A stretch of DNA of 31,248 nucleotides from MD308 sp051888795 (GCA_051888795.1 JBJFCD010000255.1:1-31248); one strand, 5' to 3'. Shown: positions 14,359-24,097, counted from the first letter of the stretch. The notes: generated from the sequence alone by a model not told the origin. Program-made: numbers and translations.

Positions 14359-15576
14359 TTATTTTGCGTACAATTTCACTACTTCCATAATAACGTTTAC
14401 GCTTTTATCCATACCTTCTACTGTGATGTGCTCGTAAGGACCATGGTATGCGTGTCCGCCGGTTCCGAGATTTGGACACGGAAGTCCTTTGAAACTTAAC
14501 TGACATCCATCTGTACCTCCGCGGATCGGGATAACGAGTGGTGTTACATCTGCAGTGACACAGGCAGCTTTTGCATTGTCGATCAGATGCATACAGTCAG
14601 CGATAATCTCATTCATGTTCCTGTACTGGTCAGTAATTGTAAGAGTCACAGTGCCTTCGCCCCACTTCTCATTGAGATCTTTTTCAATCAGGCGAAGTGT
14701 ATTCTTGCGGGCTTCAAAGAGGTTCTTGTCGTGGTCACGTACGATATAATTGAGCTGTGCGGATGCGCATTCGCCGGACATACTCATCAGATGATAGAAT
14801 CCTTCGTAATCTTCTGTTCCGCGAGGTGTCTCACAGCCCGGAAGCATATTATTGATTTCCATTGCAACTAAAGATGCATTGATCATAGTGTCTTTGGAAG
14901 TACCCGGATGAACATTGAATCCTTTGATGTCAAAACGTGCTTTGCATGCATTGAAGTTCTCGTACTGAATCTCGCCTTCTGTGGCACCGTCCAGTGTATA
15001 TGCATAATCTGCACCGAATTCTTCTATGTTGAAGTGAGAAGCACCGGTTCCGATTTCTTCGTCAGGTGTAAATGCAACACACAATTTGCCGTGAGGGATA
15101 TTCTCAGCCTGAACGCGTTCAATCATAGTAAGGATCTCTGCAATGCCAGCTTTGTCATCGGCACCGAGAACAGTCGTTCCGTCGCTTGTGATCAATGTGC
15201 GTCCTTTTAAATCTTTTAAATGTGGAAATGTTTCCGGACTTAAGATCAGACCACTCTTTCCAATTTCCATTGCTTCACCGTCATAGTTTTCTGTCACTAC
15301 AGGTACAATATCGTGGTCACAGAAATCTGATACTGTATCCATGTGTGCGATAAATCCGATAGCCGGTTTATCTTCCAGACCCTCTGTTGCAGGTAAATTT
15401 CCATACAGATAGCACTGCTCGTCAAGATGTACATCTTTCAGTCCCAGTTCTTTCATCTCCGCCTCAAGAATTCTGGCAAGATCAAATTGGCACTGAGAAG
15501 ATGGAACAGTCTCGCTGTTTTCATCACTTGGTGTGCGTACGGCAACGTACTTTAAAAGTCTTTCATATGCTTTCAT
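14359..15576 (-). CDS. pepT: Peptidase T (tripeptide aminopeptidase)
   Basis: A 405-residue M20-family zinc peptidase, full length for PepT. It removes the N-terminal residue of tripeptides in the cytoplasm and feeds amino-acid pools. The metal and catalytic blocks are GFIAHMDTVSD (His78, Asp80), VLGADDKAGIAEI (Asp140), FTPDEEIGTGA (Glu173, Glu174), NVHPGTSKD of the dimerisation/lid domain, and IRGGTDGCQLSF near the C-terminus. The start has a GGGGAA stretch about ten bases upstream. It is a single minus-strand gene between yitT and murE, with a 206-bp divergent region towards murE in which I can identify only the murE promoter. A peptide-scavenging role beside arginine catabolism is plausible, but no shared control is visible. 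Confidence 0.96.
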   Translation of the reverse strand: MKAYERLLKYVAVRTPSDENSETVPSSQCQFDLARILEAEMKELGLKDVHLDEQCYLYGNLPATEGLEDKPAIGFIAHMDTVSDFCDHDIVPVVTENYDGEAMEIGKSGLILSPETFPHLKDLKGRTLITSDGTTVLGADDKAGIAEILTMIERVQAENIPHGKLCVAFTPDEEIGTGASHFNIEEFGADYAYTLDGATEGEIQYENFNACKARFDIKGFNVHPGTSKDTMINASLVAMEINNMLPGCETPRGTEDYEGFYHLMSMSGECASAQLNYIVRDHDKNLFEARKNTLRLIEKDLNEKWGEGTVTLTITDQYRNMNEIIADCMHLIDNAKAACVTADVTPLVIPIRGGTDGCQLSFKGLPCPNLGTGGHAYHGPYEHITVEGMDKSVNVIMEVVKLYAK

Positions 15577-15740
15577 AGTTTCATTCCCCTTTTCTTTTGC
15601 GGTGGTAAGTTATATACATATTAAAATATCAGGCCCCGCTTTTACTCTATCATCTAATATAGCACATTTTATGCAGGATGACGAGACAATAATTGGAAAA
15701 GATAAAAATTTGACTGTGTAACGACAAATTTGTTATTGTG

Positions 15741-15749
15741 TGATATAAT
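15741..15749 (+). promoter_or_regulatory. Extended -10 promoter of the murE-priA block
   Basis: TGATATAAT (15741-15749) is a perfect extended -10 (TG-N-TATAAT). The -35 position shows no consensus hexamer, which is usual for extended -10 promoters. The murE ATG follows 33 bp downstream, with GGAGG as ribosome site. This is the only clear promoter I see for the long block that follows. Confidence 0.7.
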
Positions 15750-15782
15750 CATATGATAAATATAATTTTGGAGGCATGATTT

Positions 15783-17252
15783 ATGAAGTTAACCCGATTA
15801 CTGGAGCGTTTACAATATGAAGTTATTCAAGGGACAGATATTATTGAGATTACGGAACTTATAAATGATTCCCGAAAAGTAAGTGAAGGAAGCGCATTTG
15901 TATGTATCAGTGGTGCAGTGTCTGATGGACATGCATATATAGAGGATGTGGCAAAAAAAGGAGCTTCGGCTGTAATCGTTGAAAAAAATGTAGATGCACC
16001 GAAGGGACTTACTGTTATTAAAGTAGAAGATACCCGCTATGCGCTAGCGCTTATGTCAGCAGCTTATTTTGATTATCCGGCAGATAAGCTTAAAGTTATT
16101 GGGATTACTGGGACAAAGGGTAAGACAACCACTACTTACATGGTAAAATCCATTCTTGAAGGAGTGGGACATAAAGTCGGGCTTATCGGAACAATTGAAG
16201 CAATTATAGGAGATAAAACCATTCCGGCTAATAATACAACGCCGGAGTCTTACACGATACAGAGTTATTTTGCGCAGATGGTCGAAGCCGGATGTGACAG
16301 TGTAGTAATGGAGGTTTCCTCTCAGGGGCTTATGCTTCACAGAACGGCGGGCATACCATTTGAGATTGGTATTTTTACGAATCTGGGCGAGGATCATATC
16401 GGACCGAATGAACATAAAGATTTTGATGATTACAAACGTTGTAAAGGGCTTTTGTTCAAACAATGTAAGATAGGAATTGCAAATGTCGATGACAAATGGT
16501 TCGAAGATGTATTTGAAGGAGCAACTTGTAAGGTGGAAACCTTTGGCCTTTCTGAGAAAGCTGATCTTCGTGCGGAGAATATCCAGCATGTTTCAAAACC
16601 AGGTTATCTGGGTGTAAAATATCAGGTGACAGGACTTATGAATTTTGATGTGGAGATTGATATTCCGGGAGATTTCAGTGTATACAATTCTCTGACTGCA
16701 ATTGCAGTGTGCAGACATTTTAATGTTCCGGTGGAAAATATCAAAGCAGCACTTAAAGTTGCAAAAGTGAGAGGAAGAATTGAGATGGTGAAAGTATCAG
16801 ATGAATTTACTCTGATGATTGACTATGCTCATAATGCCATGGCGCTTGAAAGTCTCTTAAATACACTGAGAGATTACGAGCCGGGGCGTATTGTTTCAGT
16901 ATTCGGATGCGGCGGAAACCGTTCTAAAACAAGAAGATATGAAATGGGTGAAGTGTCTGGAAAACTGGCAGATTTTACAATTATTACATCAGATAATCCA
17001 CGTTTCGAAGAGCCACAGGATATTATGAATGATATTATTACAGGAATTAAGAAAACGGATGGAAAATATATTGATATCTGTGATAGAAAAGAAGCTATTA
17101 AATATGCGATCAAACATGGACAGCCCGGAGATGTTATTGTTGTTGCCGGCAAAGGGCATGAGACTTATCAGGAAATCAAAGGTGTCAAATATGATATGGA
17201 TGACCGGGTTCTTATTCAGGAATCGCTGGAAGAAATCGCAGCAGAAAAATAG
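15783..17252 (+). CDS. murE: UDP-N-acetylmuramoyl-L-alanyl-D-glutamate--2,6-diaminopimelate ligase
   Basis: A 489-residue Mur ligase of full length. It adds the third amino acid to the cytoplasmic peptidoglycan precursor using ATP. The N-terminal domain recognises the UDP part (LINDSRKVSEGSAFVCI). The central domain has the P-loop GITGTKGKTTTTYM (107-120) and TTPES, and the C-terminal domain has GCGGNRSKTRR and SDNPRFEEP. DNPR at 404-407 is the meso-diaminopimelate specificity motif; lysine enzymes differ there. The C-terminal KGHETYQ motif is also present. It is placed directly before priA, outside any visible division/cell-wall cluster, so a second murE elsewhere in the genome is possible. 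Confidence 0.95.
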   Translation: MKLTRLLERLQYEVIQGTDIIEITELINDSRKVSEGSAFVCISGAVSDGHAYIEDVAKKGASAVIVEKNVDAPKGLTVIKVEDTRYALALMSAAYFDYPADKLKVIGITGTKGKTTTTYMVKSILEGVGHKVGLIGTIEAIIGDKTIPANNTTPESYTIQSYFAQMVEAGCDSVVMEVSSQGLMLHRTAGIPFEIGIFTNLGEDHIGPNEHKDFDDYKRCKGLLFKQCKIGIANVDDKWFEDVFEGATCKVETFGLSEKADLRAENIQHVSKPGYLGVKYQVTGLMNFDVEIDIPGDFSVYNSLTAIAVCRHFNVPVENIKAALKVAKVRGRIEMVKVSDEFTLMIDYAHNAMALESLLNTLRDYEPGRIVSVFGCGGNRSKTRRYEMGEVSGKLADFTIITSDNPRFEEPQDIMNDIITGIKKTDGKYIDICDRKEAIKYAIKHGQPGDVIVVAGKGHETYQEIKGVKYDMDDRVLIQESLEEIAAEK

Positions 17253-17300
17253 TGTACTGCATTCCGGATGGCTTGCGGTAATTATGGAATCAGGCAAAAT

Positions 17301-19529
17301 ATGTACGCGAATATAATTATTGATATTACTCATGAAAAACTGGATAAAGTATTTCAATATTACATCCCCTCTGAATTAGAGGGGGAGCTTTCTATTGGAA
17401 CAGAGGTGATCGTACCTTTTGGAAAAGGAAATAAAGAGACCGCAGGGTATGTGGTCGGTTTTTCCGAAAAAACAGATTATGCACCGGAAAAAATAAAGAC
17501 AGTGCAGAGAAAGGCGCAGAAGAGTATGGCGGCATCTGCAAAGCTTGTGGCGTTGGCTGCGTGGATGAAGGAAAATTACGGGGGGACTATGATTCAGGCG
17601 TTAAAAACAGTTCTTCCCGTAAAAAGAACGGAACAGATCCGGGTAAAGCGGAAAGTGCGCCTTTTGTTAAGCGAAGAAGAAGCAAAGGAGAAACTTGCAG
17701 TCTATCAGAAAAAAAATCAGAAAGCACGCGCCCGTCTTCTTGAAGGGCTGATTGAACAGCCTCAGCAGGAATATGAACTGGTCACAAAAAAACTGAATGT
17801 TTCATTGTCGGTTATCCGTGCACTTGAACAGCAGGGTGTGCTTGCGTTGGAGTCAGAAGAAAATTTCAGAAATCCTATCCATTATGTGGAACGTAAAGAA
17901 ATGCCGGTTCAGTTTAATGAGGAGCAAGGGCGGGCAATAGATACATTTAAAAATGATTATTATAATGGAGAGAGAAAGACATATCTTCTTTACGGGGTGA
18001 CAGGAAGCGGTAAAACAGAAGTATATATGGAAATGATAGACTGTGTGCTCAGAGAGGGAAAACAGGCGATTGTGCTTATTCCTGAAATTGCACTTACTTA
18101 TCAGACGGTACTTCGGTTTTATGGAAGATTCGGAGAGCGGGTATCAATTTTGAATTCCCGGCTGTCATCGGGGGAAAGATTTGATCAGATGGAGCGTGTA
18201 AAGCGCGGAGAAGCTGATGTTATGATTGGCCCGAGATCTGCGTTGTTCACACCGTTTTCAAATTTAGGGCTTATTATCATAGATGAAGAGCATGAGGGCA
18301 CATATAAAAGCGAGCAGACACCGAGATACCATGCAAGAGAAACTGCAATTGCCAGAGCAAAGATGGAGAATGCCAGCGTGGTGCTAGGATCTGCGACTCC
18401 CTCTCTGGAAGCTTTTTATCAGTGTAAAAAAGGGAATTATATACTTTTGGAACTAAAAAAGCGTGCGACCAGCCAGAAGCTCCCTGTGGTATATACTGTA
18501 GATATGCGGGAAGAATTAAAACATGGGAATCGTTCGATTTTCAGTGACAGGCTGAAGGACATGATGGCAAAACGGCTCGAAAACGGACAGCAGATTATGC
18601 TTTTTTTAAATAGGCGGGGATATGCAGGATTCGTTTCTTGCCGTTCATGCGGATATGTAGTAAAATGTCCACACTGTGATGTTTCGTTGTCATCGCACAG
18701 AGGAGGAAAGCTGGTGTGCCACTATTGTGGATATGAGACATCAGCTTTGAAGCAGTGTCCGGTCTGCGGTTCGGGATATGTCGGAGGTTTCAGGGCTGGC
18801 ACCCAGCAGATTGAGGAACTTGTGAAGAAAGAGTTCCCGGATGCCAGAGTACTGCGTATGGATATGGATACCACCCGTAAAAAGGATGGTCATGAAAAAA
18901 TCCTGTCAGCATTTTCAAACGAGGAGGCTGATATCTTAATAGGGACACAAATGATTGTAAAAGGTCATGATTTTCCCAATGTGACACTGGTAGGTGTACT
19001 GGCGGCAGATCTATCGCTTTATGCGGATGATTATTGTGCGGGGGAACGTACTTTTCAGTTGCTTACGCAGGCGGCGGGAAGAGCTGGAAGAGGGAAGAAT
19101 GCCGGAGAAGTTGTGATTCAGACATACAGCCCGGAACATTATAGTATCCGGATGGCAGAAAATCAGGATTACGAAGGATTTTATGAAGAGGAAATTTCAT
19201 ACCGTAATCTGATGGGATATCCGCCTGTGAACCATTTGCTTGCAGTATTAATGACTGGAAAGGATGAAAACCATTTGAAGATTGCAGCAGACTATTTGAA
19301 AGAGTTTGCGCTGAGAGCGGATAAAGAAAAACAGCTTAATATTATTGGTCCCGCAAGCCCATCGGTGGGAAAAGTAAATGATGAGTATCGTAAAGTGTTA
19401 TATTTAAAATGTGAGGAAAAACAGCCTCTTATTGAGGTGAAGAATTATCTTGAGCAGTATATTGAGATAAATAAAGGGTTTAATACAATCAGAGTTCAAT
19501 TTGATTTTAATCCTTCAGGAGCATTTTGA
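17301..19529 (+). CDS. priA: Primosomal replication-restart helicase PriA
   Basis: A 743-residue superfamily-2 DNA helicase that rebuilds replisomes at stalled forks. The start at 17301 (MYANIIIDITHEKLDKVFQY) agrees with the family N-terminus; an in-frame ATG at 17268 would add an atypical 11-residue leader, and neither has a strong ribosome site. The N-terminal 3'-DNA-binding domain is followed by Walker A GVTGSGKTEVY (from 232), the DEEH box (328-331) and GSATPSLE. A zinc module inserted in the second helicase lobe has eight cysteines in four C-x2-C pairs, beginning CRSCG (447-451) and CPHC. Late motifs are QMIVKGHDFPNVTLVG and QAAGRAGR. It sits 48 bp after murE. Confidence 0.96.
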   Translation: MYANIIIDITHEKLDKVFQYYIPSELEGELSIGTEVIVPFGKGNKETAGYVVGFSEKTDYAPEKIKTVQRKAQKSMAASAKLVALAAWMKENYGGTMIQALKTVLPVKRTEQIRVKRKVRLLLSEEEAKEKLAVYQKKNQKARARLLEGLIEQPQQEYELVTKKLNVSLSVIRALEQQGVLALESEENFRNPIHYVERKEMPVQFNEEQGRAIDTFKNDYYNGERKTYLLYGVTGSGKTEVYMEMIDCVLREGKQAIVLIPEIALTYQTVLRFYGRFGERVSILNSRLSSGERFDQMERVKRGEADVMIGPRSALFTPFSNLGLIIIDEEHEGTYKSEQTPRYHARETAIARAKMENASVVLGSATPSLEAFYQCKKGNYILLELKKRATSQKLPVVYTVDMREELKHGNRSIFSDRLKDMMAKRLENGQQIMLFLNRRGYAGFVSCRSCGYVVKCPHCDVSLSSHRGGKLVCHYCGYETSALKQCPVCGSGYVGGFRAGTQQIEELVKKEFPDARVLRMDMDTTRKKDGHEKILSAFSNEEADILIGTQMIVKGHDFPNVTLVGVLAADLSLYADDYCAGERTFQLLTQAAGRAGRGKNAGEVVIQTYSPEHYSIRMAENQDYEGFYEEEISYRNLMGYPPVNHLLAVLMTGKDENHLKIAADYLKEFALRADKEKQLNIIGPASPSVGKVNDEYRKVLYLKCEEKQPLIEVKNYLEQYIEINKGFNTIRVQFDFNPSGAF

Positions 19530-19577
19530 TTGTATTTGTAATAAATAAGTATGACAGATTAAAAGGAGAAGATAGTT

Positions 19578-20048
19578 ATGGCAATAAGAACAATTCGTGA
19601 GATAGGGGATGATGTACTCACAAAACCATGTAAGGAAGTGACAAAGATGACACTTCGTACAAAAATACTGATTAATGACATGCTGGATACAATGTATGAG
19701 GCAATGGGTGTGGGACTTGCGGCTCCGCAGGTCGGTATTTTAAAGAGAATTGTGGTTATTGATGTGGGAGAAGGACCGATTGTTCTGATCAATCCTGAGA
19801 TTATTGAGACATCCGGAGAGCAAACCGGAGAAGAGGGATGCCTTAGTGTACCGGGAAAATCCGGTGTCGTGACAAGACCAAATTATGTAAAAGTAAAAAC
19901 TCTGACTGAAGATATGGAAGAGGTAGTACTGGAAGGAGAAGGACTTCTCGCAAGAGCGTTCTGTCATGAAATTGATCATTTGGATGGAAAGCTGTATGTG
20001 GAGCTTGCAGAAGGTGGTATTCATGATACTGAGCCAATGGAGGAATAG
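19578..20048 (+). CDS. def: Peptide deformylase
   Basis: A 156-residue iron/zinc enzyme that removes the formyl group from the initiator methionine of nascent proteins. All three motifs are intact: GVGLAAPQVG (44-53), EEGCLSVP (85-92, metal ligand Cys88) and HEIDHLDG (130-137, His130 and His134 ligands, Glu131 catalytic). Length and motifs fit the short type-1 bacterial class. AAAGGAGAA precedes the ATG. It is followed after only 3 bp by fmt, whose ribosome site lies inside the end of def, so deformylase and formyltransferase are made together. Confidence 0.98.
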   Translation: MAIRTIREIGDDVLTKPCKEVTKMTLRTKILINDMLDTMYEAMGVGLAAPQVGILKRIVVIDVGEGPIVLINPEIIETSGEQTGEEGCLSVPGKSGVVTRPNYVKVKTLTEDMEEVVLEGEGLLARAFCHEIDHLDGKLYVELAEGGIHDTEPMEE

Positions 20049-20051
20049 AAG

Positions 20052-20984
20052 ATGAAAGTGATATTTATGGGAACTCCGGATTTTTCCGTGGGAACTCTGG
20101 AGGCTCTGGTGAAAGCGGGGCATGAGATTGTGCTTTGTGTGACTCAGCCTGATAAGCCCAAAGGAAGAGGCGGAAAGATGCAGTTTACGCCGGTAAAGGA
20201 AGCTGCGCTTGCGCATGATATTCCTGTGTTTCAGCCTAAGCGGGTGAGAACACCAGAGTGTATTGAAGAGCTTAGAAAATATAAAGCAGATGTAATGGTG
20301 GTTATTGCATTTGGACAGATTTTACCAAAAGAGATCCTTGAGATGACACCCTATGGATGTATTAATGTACATGCGTCTCTTTTGCCGAAATATCGCGGGG
20401 CTGCTCCGATTCAGTGGGCAGTGATCAATGGAGAAAAGGTGTCTGGTGTGACAACTATGCAGATGGATGAAGGACTGGATACAGGGGATATGCTTCTTAA
20501 GACAGAAATTGTTCTGGATGAGAAGGAAACGGGGGAGTCTCTCCACGATAAGCTGGCAACAGCTGGTGCAAGCCTTTGTGTTGAAACATTAAAGCGGCTG
20601 ACTGAAGGAAGTATTGTCCCTGAAAAACAAGGGGAAAGTCCTACTGCATATGCAAGAATGTTGGATAAAAATCTTGGGAATATTAACTGGGATGAATCTG
20701 CTGTCTCCATCGAAAGACTGATTCGGGGATTAAATTCCTGGCCTAGTGCGTATACTGACTGGGAGGGAAAGGTGATGAAAATCTGGGGAGCAGATGTATA
20801 TCCTGATTCACCTCATACAGAGAAGCCGGGAACGATTACAAAAGTAGAAAAAGATGGCTTTTATGTACAGACCGGGGATGGTCTTTTAAAAGTGACAGAG
20901 CTTCAGATTCCAGGAAAGAAAAAGATGGATGCGGCAGCATTTTTAAGAGGGTATCAACTTTTGGAAGGAACAGTTCTGAAATAA
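20052..20984 (+). CDS. fmt: Methionyl-tRNA formyltransferase
   Basis: A 310-residue enzyme that transfers a formyl group from 10-formyl-tetrahydrofolate to initiator Met-tRNA. The N-terminal formyltransferase domain shows MGTPDFSV, NVHASLLPKYRGAAPIQW with the catalytic Asn-His pair, and GVTTMQMDEGLDTGDML. The C-terminal OB-like tRNA-binding domain starts near residue 205 (RLIRGLNSWPSAYT). It is coupled to def, with GGAGG at the end of the def reading frame. It is 13 bp before the YugP-type peptidase gene. Nothing is unusual. Confidence 0.98.
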   Translation: MKVIFMGTPDFSVGTLEALVKAGHEIVLCVTQPDKPKGRGGKMQFTPVKEAALAHDIPVFQPKRVRTPECIEELRKYKADVMVVIAFGQILPKEILEMTPYGCINVHASLLPKYRGAAPIQWAVINGEKVSGVTTMQMDEGLDTGDMLLKTEIVLDEKETGESLHDKLATAGASLCVETLKRLTEGSIVPEKQGESPTAYARMLDKNLGNINWDESAVSIERLIRGLNSWPSAYTDWEGKVMKIWGADVYPDSPHTEKPGTITKVEKDGFYVQTGDGLLKVTELQIPGKKKMDAAAFLRGYQLLEGTVLK

Positions 20985-20997
20985 AGGAGGAATTTGA

Positions 20998-21705
20998 ATG
21001 TATTATCCAATGTATTTTGGGTTTGATCCAACATATTTATTAGTAGTGATAGGCGTTATCATCTGTATGATAGCTTCTGCAAAGATGAATTCAACATTTA
21101 ACCGTTATTCAAGAGTGAGGAATCATTCCGGAATAACAGGGAGAGAAGCGGCTGAGAGAATTTTATATAATGCTGGCATAAGAGATGTCAGGGTTGAGCA
21201 TGTCTCAGGTAATCTGACGGATCATTATGATCCGAAAAACAAAATACTTCGCCTTTCGGACGCAACCTATAATTCTTCTTCTGTTGCCGCGCTGGGTGTT
21301 GCGGCACATGAGTGCGGACATGCGATTCAGCATGCGACAAGTTATGCGCCTCTTACACTTCGAAGTGCATTTGTGCCAATCGCCAATTTTGGAAGTACGA
21401 TTGCATGGCCGCTTATTATTCTTGGATTAATAATGAACAGCAATATGTCATCACTGCTTTTGAATCTTGGAATTCTGGGATTCTCTTTTGCTGTGCTGTT
21501 TCAGATCATTACTCTTCCTGTTGAGTTTAATGCTTCGAGAAGAGCTCTTAAAATACTTGGAAGCTCAGGGATGCTCTACGAGGATGAAGTGAGAAGTACA
21601 AGGAAGGTATTAAGCGCAGCTGCCCTTACTTATGTTGCAGGTGCAGCTTCTGCCATTTTGCAGCTTCTTCGTATTCTTCTTCTCACAAGTAACAGAAGAG
21701 ATTAG
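20998..21705 (+). CDS. yugP: YugP-type membrane zinc metallopeptidase
   Basis: A 235-residue integral membrane protein of the Zn_peptidase_2 family. An N-terminal membrane segment (about 12-28, YLLVVIGVIICMIASAK) is followed by the HECGH zinc site (104-108), two hydrophobic segments around 125-175, and PVEFNASRRAL, which should supply the third, glutamate, ligand. A last hydrophobic stretch lies near the C-terminus. The substrate is unknown. AAAGGAGG precedes the ATG. The gene is set between fmt and rsmB, a junction that is direct in Bacillus subtilis, so the insertion is a lineage feature. It may act in membrane protein quality control, but that is only inference from the class. Confidence 0.88.
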   Translation: MYYPMYFGFDPTYLLVVIGVIICMIASAKMNSTFNRYSRVRNHSGITGREAAERILYNAGIRDVRVEHVSGNLTDHYDPKNKILRLSDATYNSSSVAALGVAAHECGHAIQHATSYAPLTLRSAFVPIANFGSTIAWPLIILGLIMNSNMSSLLLNLGILGFSFAVLFQIITLPVEFNASRRALKILGSSGMLYEDEVRSTRKVLSAAALTYVAGAASAILQLLRILLLTSNRRD

Positions 21706-21723
21706 TCATCGGGAGGATGTAGG

Positions 21724-23043
21724 ATGTCATCATCATTAAATGCGAGAGAGTTAGTGTTAGAGACTCTTCTTCTTATTACAAGAGACGGTGAATACAGTCA
21801 TATTGCGTTGAAAAATGTTCTTGATAAATATCAGTATCTGGATAAAAAAGAGCGTGCATTTATCACAAGAGTGGTAGAAGGTACACTTGAGCGTATGATA
21901 GAGATTGACTATGTCATCAATCAGTTCTCAAAAGTAAAAGTTAATAAGATGAAGCCTGTTATTCGAACAATTTTGAGAAGTGCAGTATATCAGATCAAAT
22001 ATATGGATAGTGTTCCGGACAGTGCGGTCTGCAATGAAGCAGTGAAGTTAGCAGCAAAGAAGGGATTCGTGAATTTAAAAGGTTTTGTGAATGGTGTTCT
22101 TCGCAATATCAGTCGAAATATTTCGTCTGTCACTTATCCGCCGGAGGAAAAAACGGAGGAATATTTGTCAGTTTCTTATTCGCTTCCGGTGTGGCTGGTA
22201 AAGCAGTGGCTTTCTGAATATGACAGGCAGACAGTTGAACAGATGGGAAAAGCGTTTCTGCAGGAAAGACCGACGTGTATCAGATGTAATCTTGACAGGA
22301 TCAGCAAGGAAGAACTGGTAAATAATTTGAGAGATGAGGGTGTGACGGTGACGGAAGATCCCTGTATTCCCTATGCATTATACATAGCAGACTATGATTA
22401 TCTGGCGAAGCTCGAAAGCTTTCGAAAAGGATTCTTTTATGTGCAGGATATTAGCTCCATGAAAGTGGCCGAGTGGGCAGAACCGCAGAAAGGGGATACG
22501 GTTCTTGATGTATGTGCAGCTCCGGGTGGAAAAGCAATTCATTTTGCAGAAAAATTAAGCGGAACAGGAAAAGTTATTGCAAGAGACCTGACAGATCATA
22601 AAGTACGGCTTATAGAAGAAAATATTGAACGCAGTGGCTTTGGTAATATAGAGGCAGAACGGTGGGATGCCACTGTCTATGATGAAAAAAAGAGGGATTT
22701 AGCAGATATTGTAATTGCAGATCTTCCGTGTTCCGGTCTGGGGGTTCTTGGAAAGAAAACAGATCTAAAGTATAAGATGAACCCGGATACACAAAATGAA
22801 CTGGTGAAACTGCAAAGACAGATTTTATCAGTGGTACATGCTTACGTAAAGCCAGGTGGAAAGCTTCTGTACAGTACGTGTACGATCCACCGGAAGGAAA
22901 ATGAAGAAAATACAAACTGGTTTTTAAAAGAATATCCGCAGTTTGCTTTAATAAAAGAGCAGCAGATGCTTCCGGGAAAATCAGGTGGAGATGGATTTTA
23001 TATTGCAATGTTCCAAAGAGAGGTTATGAGTCGGGATGAGTAA
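21724..23043 (+). CDS. rsmB: 16S rRNA (cytosine-967-C5)-methyltransferase RsmB
   Basis: A 439-residue protein with an N-terminal NusB-like RNA-binding domain (about 1-130) and a Rossmann methyltransferase domain (about 160-439). Motif I is VLDVCAAPGGKA (260-271). Motif IV is ADLPCSGLG (Cys336), and motif VI is YSTCTI with catalytic Cys386, the two-cysteine arrangement of m5C methylases. It uses S-adenosylmethionine to methylate 16S rRNA before 30S assembly. GGGAGG precedes the ATG, and the 3' end overlaps rlmN by 8 bp. The order rsmB-rlmN-prpC-prkC-rsgA is conserved across Firmicutes. Confidence 0.96.
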   Translation: MSSSLNARELVLETLLLITRDGEYSHIALKNVLDKYQYLDKKERAFITRVVEGTLERMIEIDYVINQFSKVKVNKMKPVIRTILRSAVYQIKYMDSVPDSAVCNEAVKLAAKKGFVNLKGFVNGVLRNISRNISSVTYPPEEKTEEYLSVSYSLPVWLVKQWLSEYDRQTVEQMGKAFLQERPTCIRCNLDRISKEELVNNLRDEGVTVTEDPCIPYALYIADYDYLAKLESFRKGFFYVQDISSMKVAEWAEPQKGDTVLDVCAAPGGKAIHFAEKLSGTGKVIARDLTDHKVRLIEENIERSGFGNIEAERWDATVYDEKKRDLADIVIADLPCSGLGVLGKKTDLKYKMNPDTQNELVKLQRQILSVVHAYVKPGGKLLYSTCTIHRKENEENTNWFLKEYPQFALIKEQQMLPGKSGGDGFYIAMFQREVMSRDE

Positions 23044-24097
23044 TGAGATGGGCAAAAAAGATATAGTTTCACTAAATTATGACGAGCTTCTCCTTGAAAT
23101 GGAAGTGCTTGGAGAAAAGTCATTTCGTGCAAAACAGGTTTATAGCTGGCTTCATGAAAAGCTGGTGGAAAGTTTTTCTGAGATGACAAATCTTTCGAAA
23201 GAGCTGAGAAAAAAGCTGGAGGGTCAATATGAAATCCGAAAAGTTGAGATGGTTGCCAGACAGATATCAAAAGTAGATCCTACAGAAAAATTTTTGTTTG
23301 AACTTTCGGACGGAAATATGATAGAAAGTGTTCTTATGAGATATAATTATGGAAATTCCGTATGTATTTCTTCCCAAGTAGGATGCAGGATGGGGTGCAG
23401 ATTCTGTGCATCCACACTGGATGGTCTGGAGAGAAATCTGACACCTTCAGAGATGCTTGGACAAATATACCGCATCCAGAAAATGATCGGAGAAAGAGTT
23501 TCGAATGTTGTTGTAATGGGAACAGGGGAGCCACTCGATAATTATGATAATTTTTTAAAATTCATTCATATGTTGAGTGACAGTCATGGGTTACATATCA
23601 GCCAGAGAAATATTACAGCATCGACCTGCGGAATAGTTCCGAATATTAATAGACTTGCGCAGGAGGGGCTTCAGATTACATTGGCGCTTTCTCTTCATGG
23701 GTCCACTCAGGAAAAGAGAATGAAGCTTATGCCAATTGCATATAAGTATAAACTTCAGGAAGTTCTTGAAGCGTGTGATTATTATTTTGAAAAAACAGGC
23801 AGGAGACCGACATTTGAGTATAGCCTTGTAAAAGGAGTAAATGACAGAGATGAAGATGCAAAAGAACTTATTTTTATGCTGAAAAAAAGAAACTGCCATC
23901 TGAATCTTATTCCGGTAAATCCAATTGAAGAAAGGGATTTTGAGAAGCCTGACAGGAAAAACGCTCTGGAATTCAAAAATAAACTTGAAAAAAACGGAAT
24001 TAATGTTACTATTAGAAGGGAGAGAGGCTCTGATATTGACGGAGCCTGCGGCCAGCTCAGAAGAAGATATACTGATTCCAAAAGGAGAGATTCATGA
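23036..24097 (+). CDS. rlmN: Dual-specificity RNA methyltransferase RlmN
   Basis: A 353-residue radical-SAM enzyme that methylates C2 of A2503 in 23S rRNA and A37 in some tRNAs. The 4Fe-4S cluster motif is VGCRMGCRFCAS with Cys117, Cys121 and Cys124. VVMGTGEPLDNYDN is the SAM-binding region, and the C-terminal SDIDGACGQL holds Cys338, the residue that carries the methyl group. The N-terminal helical RNA-recognition domain covers about 1-90. The proposed start overlaps rsmB by 8 bp; a second ATG at 23048 is possible. A short basic tail ends the protein. It overlaps prpC by 4 bp (ATGA), with an AAAGGAGA site upstream of that junction. Confidence 0.97.
   Translation: MSNEMGKKDIVSLNYDELLLEMEVLGEKSFRAKQVYSWLHEKLVESFSEMTNLSKELRKKLEGQYEIRKVEMVARQISKVDPTEKFLFELSDGNMIESVLMRYNYGNSVCISSQVGCRMGCRFCASTLDGLERNLTPSEMLGQIYRIQKMIGERVSNVVVMGTGEPLDNYDNFLKFIHMLSDSHGLHISQRNITASTCGIVPNINRLAQEGLQITLALSLHGSTQEKRMKLMPIAYKYKLQEVLEACDYYFEKTGRRPTFEYSLVKGVNDRDEDAKELIFMLKKRNCHLNLIPVNPIEERDFEKPDRKNALEFKNKLEKNGINVTIRRERGSDIDGACGQLRRRYTDSKRRDS

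Noticed and set aside
16056..16589. A 177-codon open frame on the minus strand inside murE
   Set aside because: It lies wholly within a well-supported gene, has no ribosome site, and its composition is that of a reverse-strand shadow.
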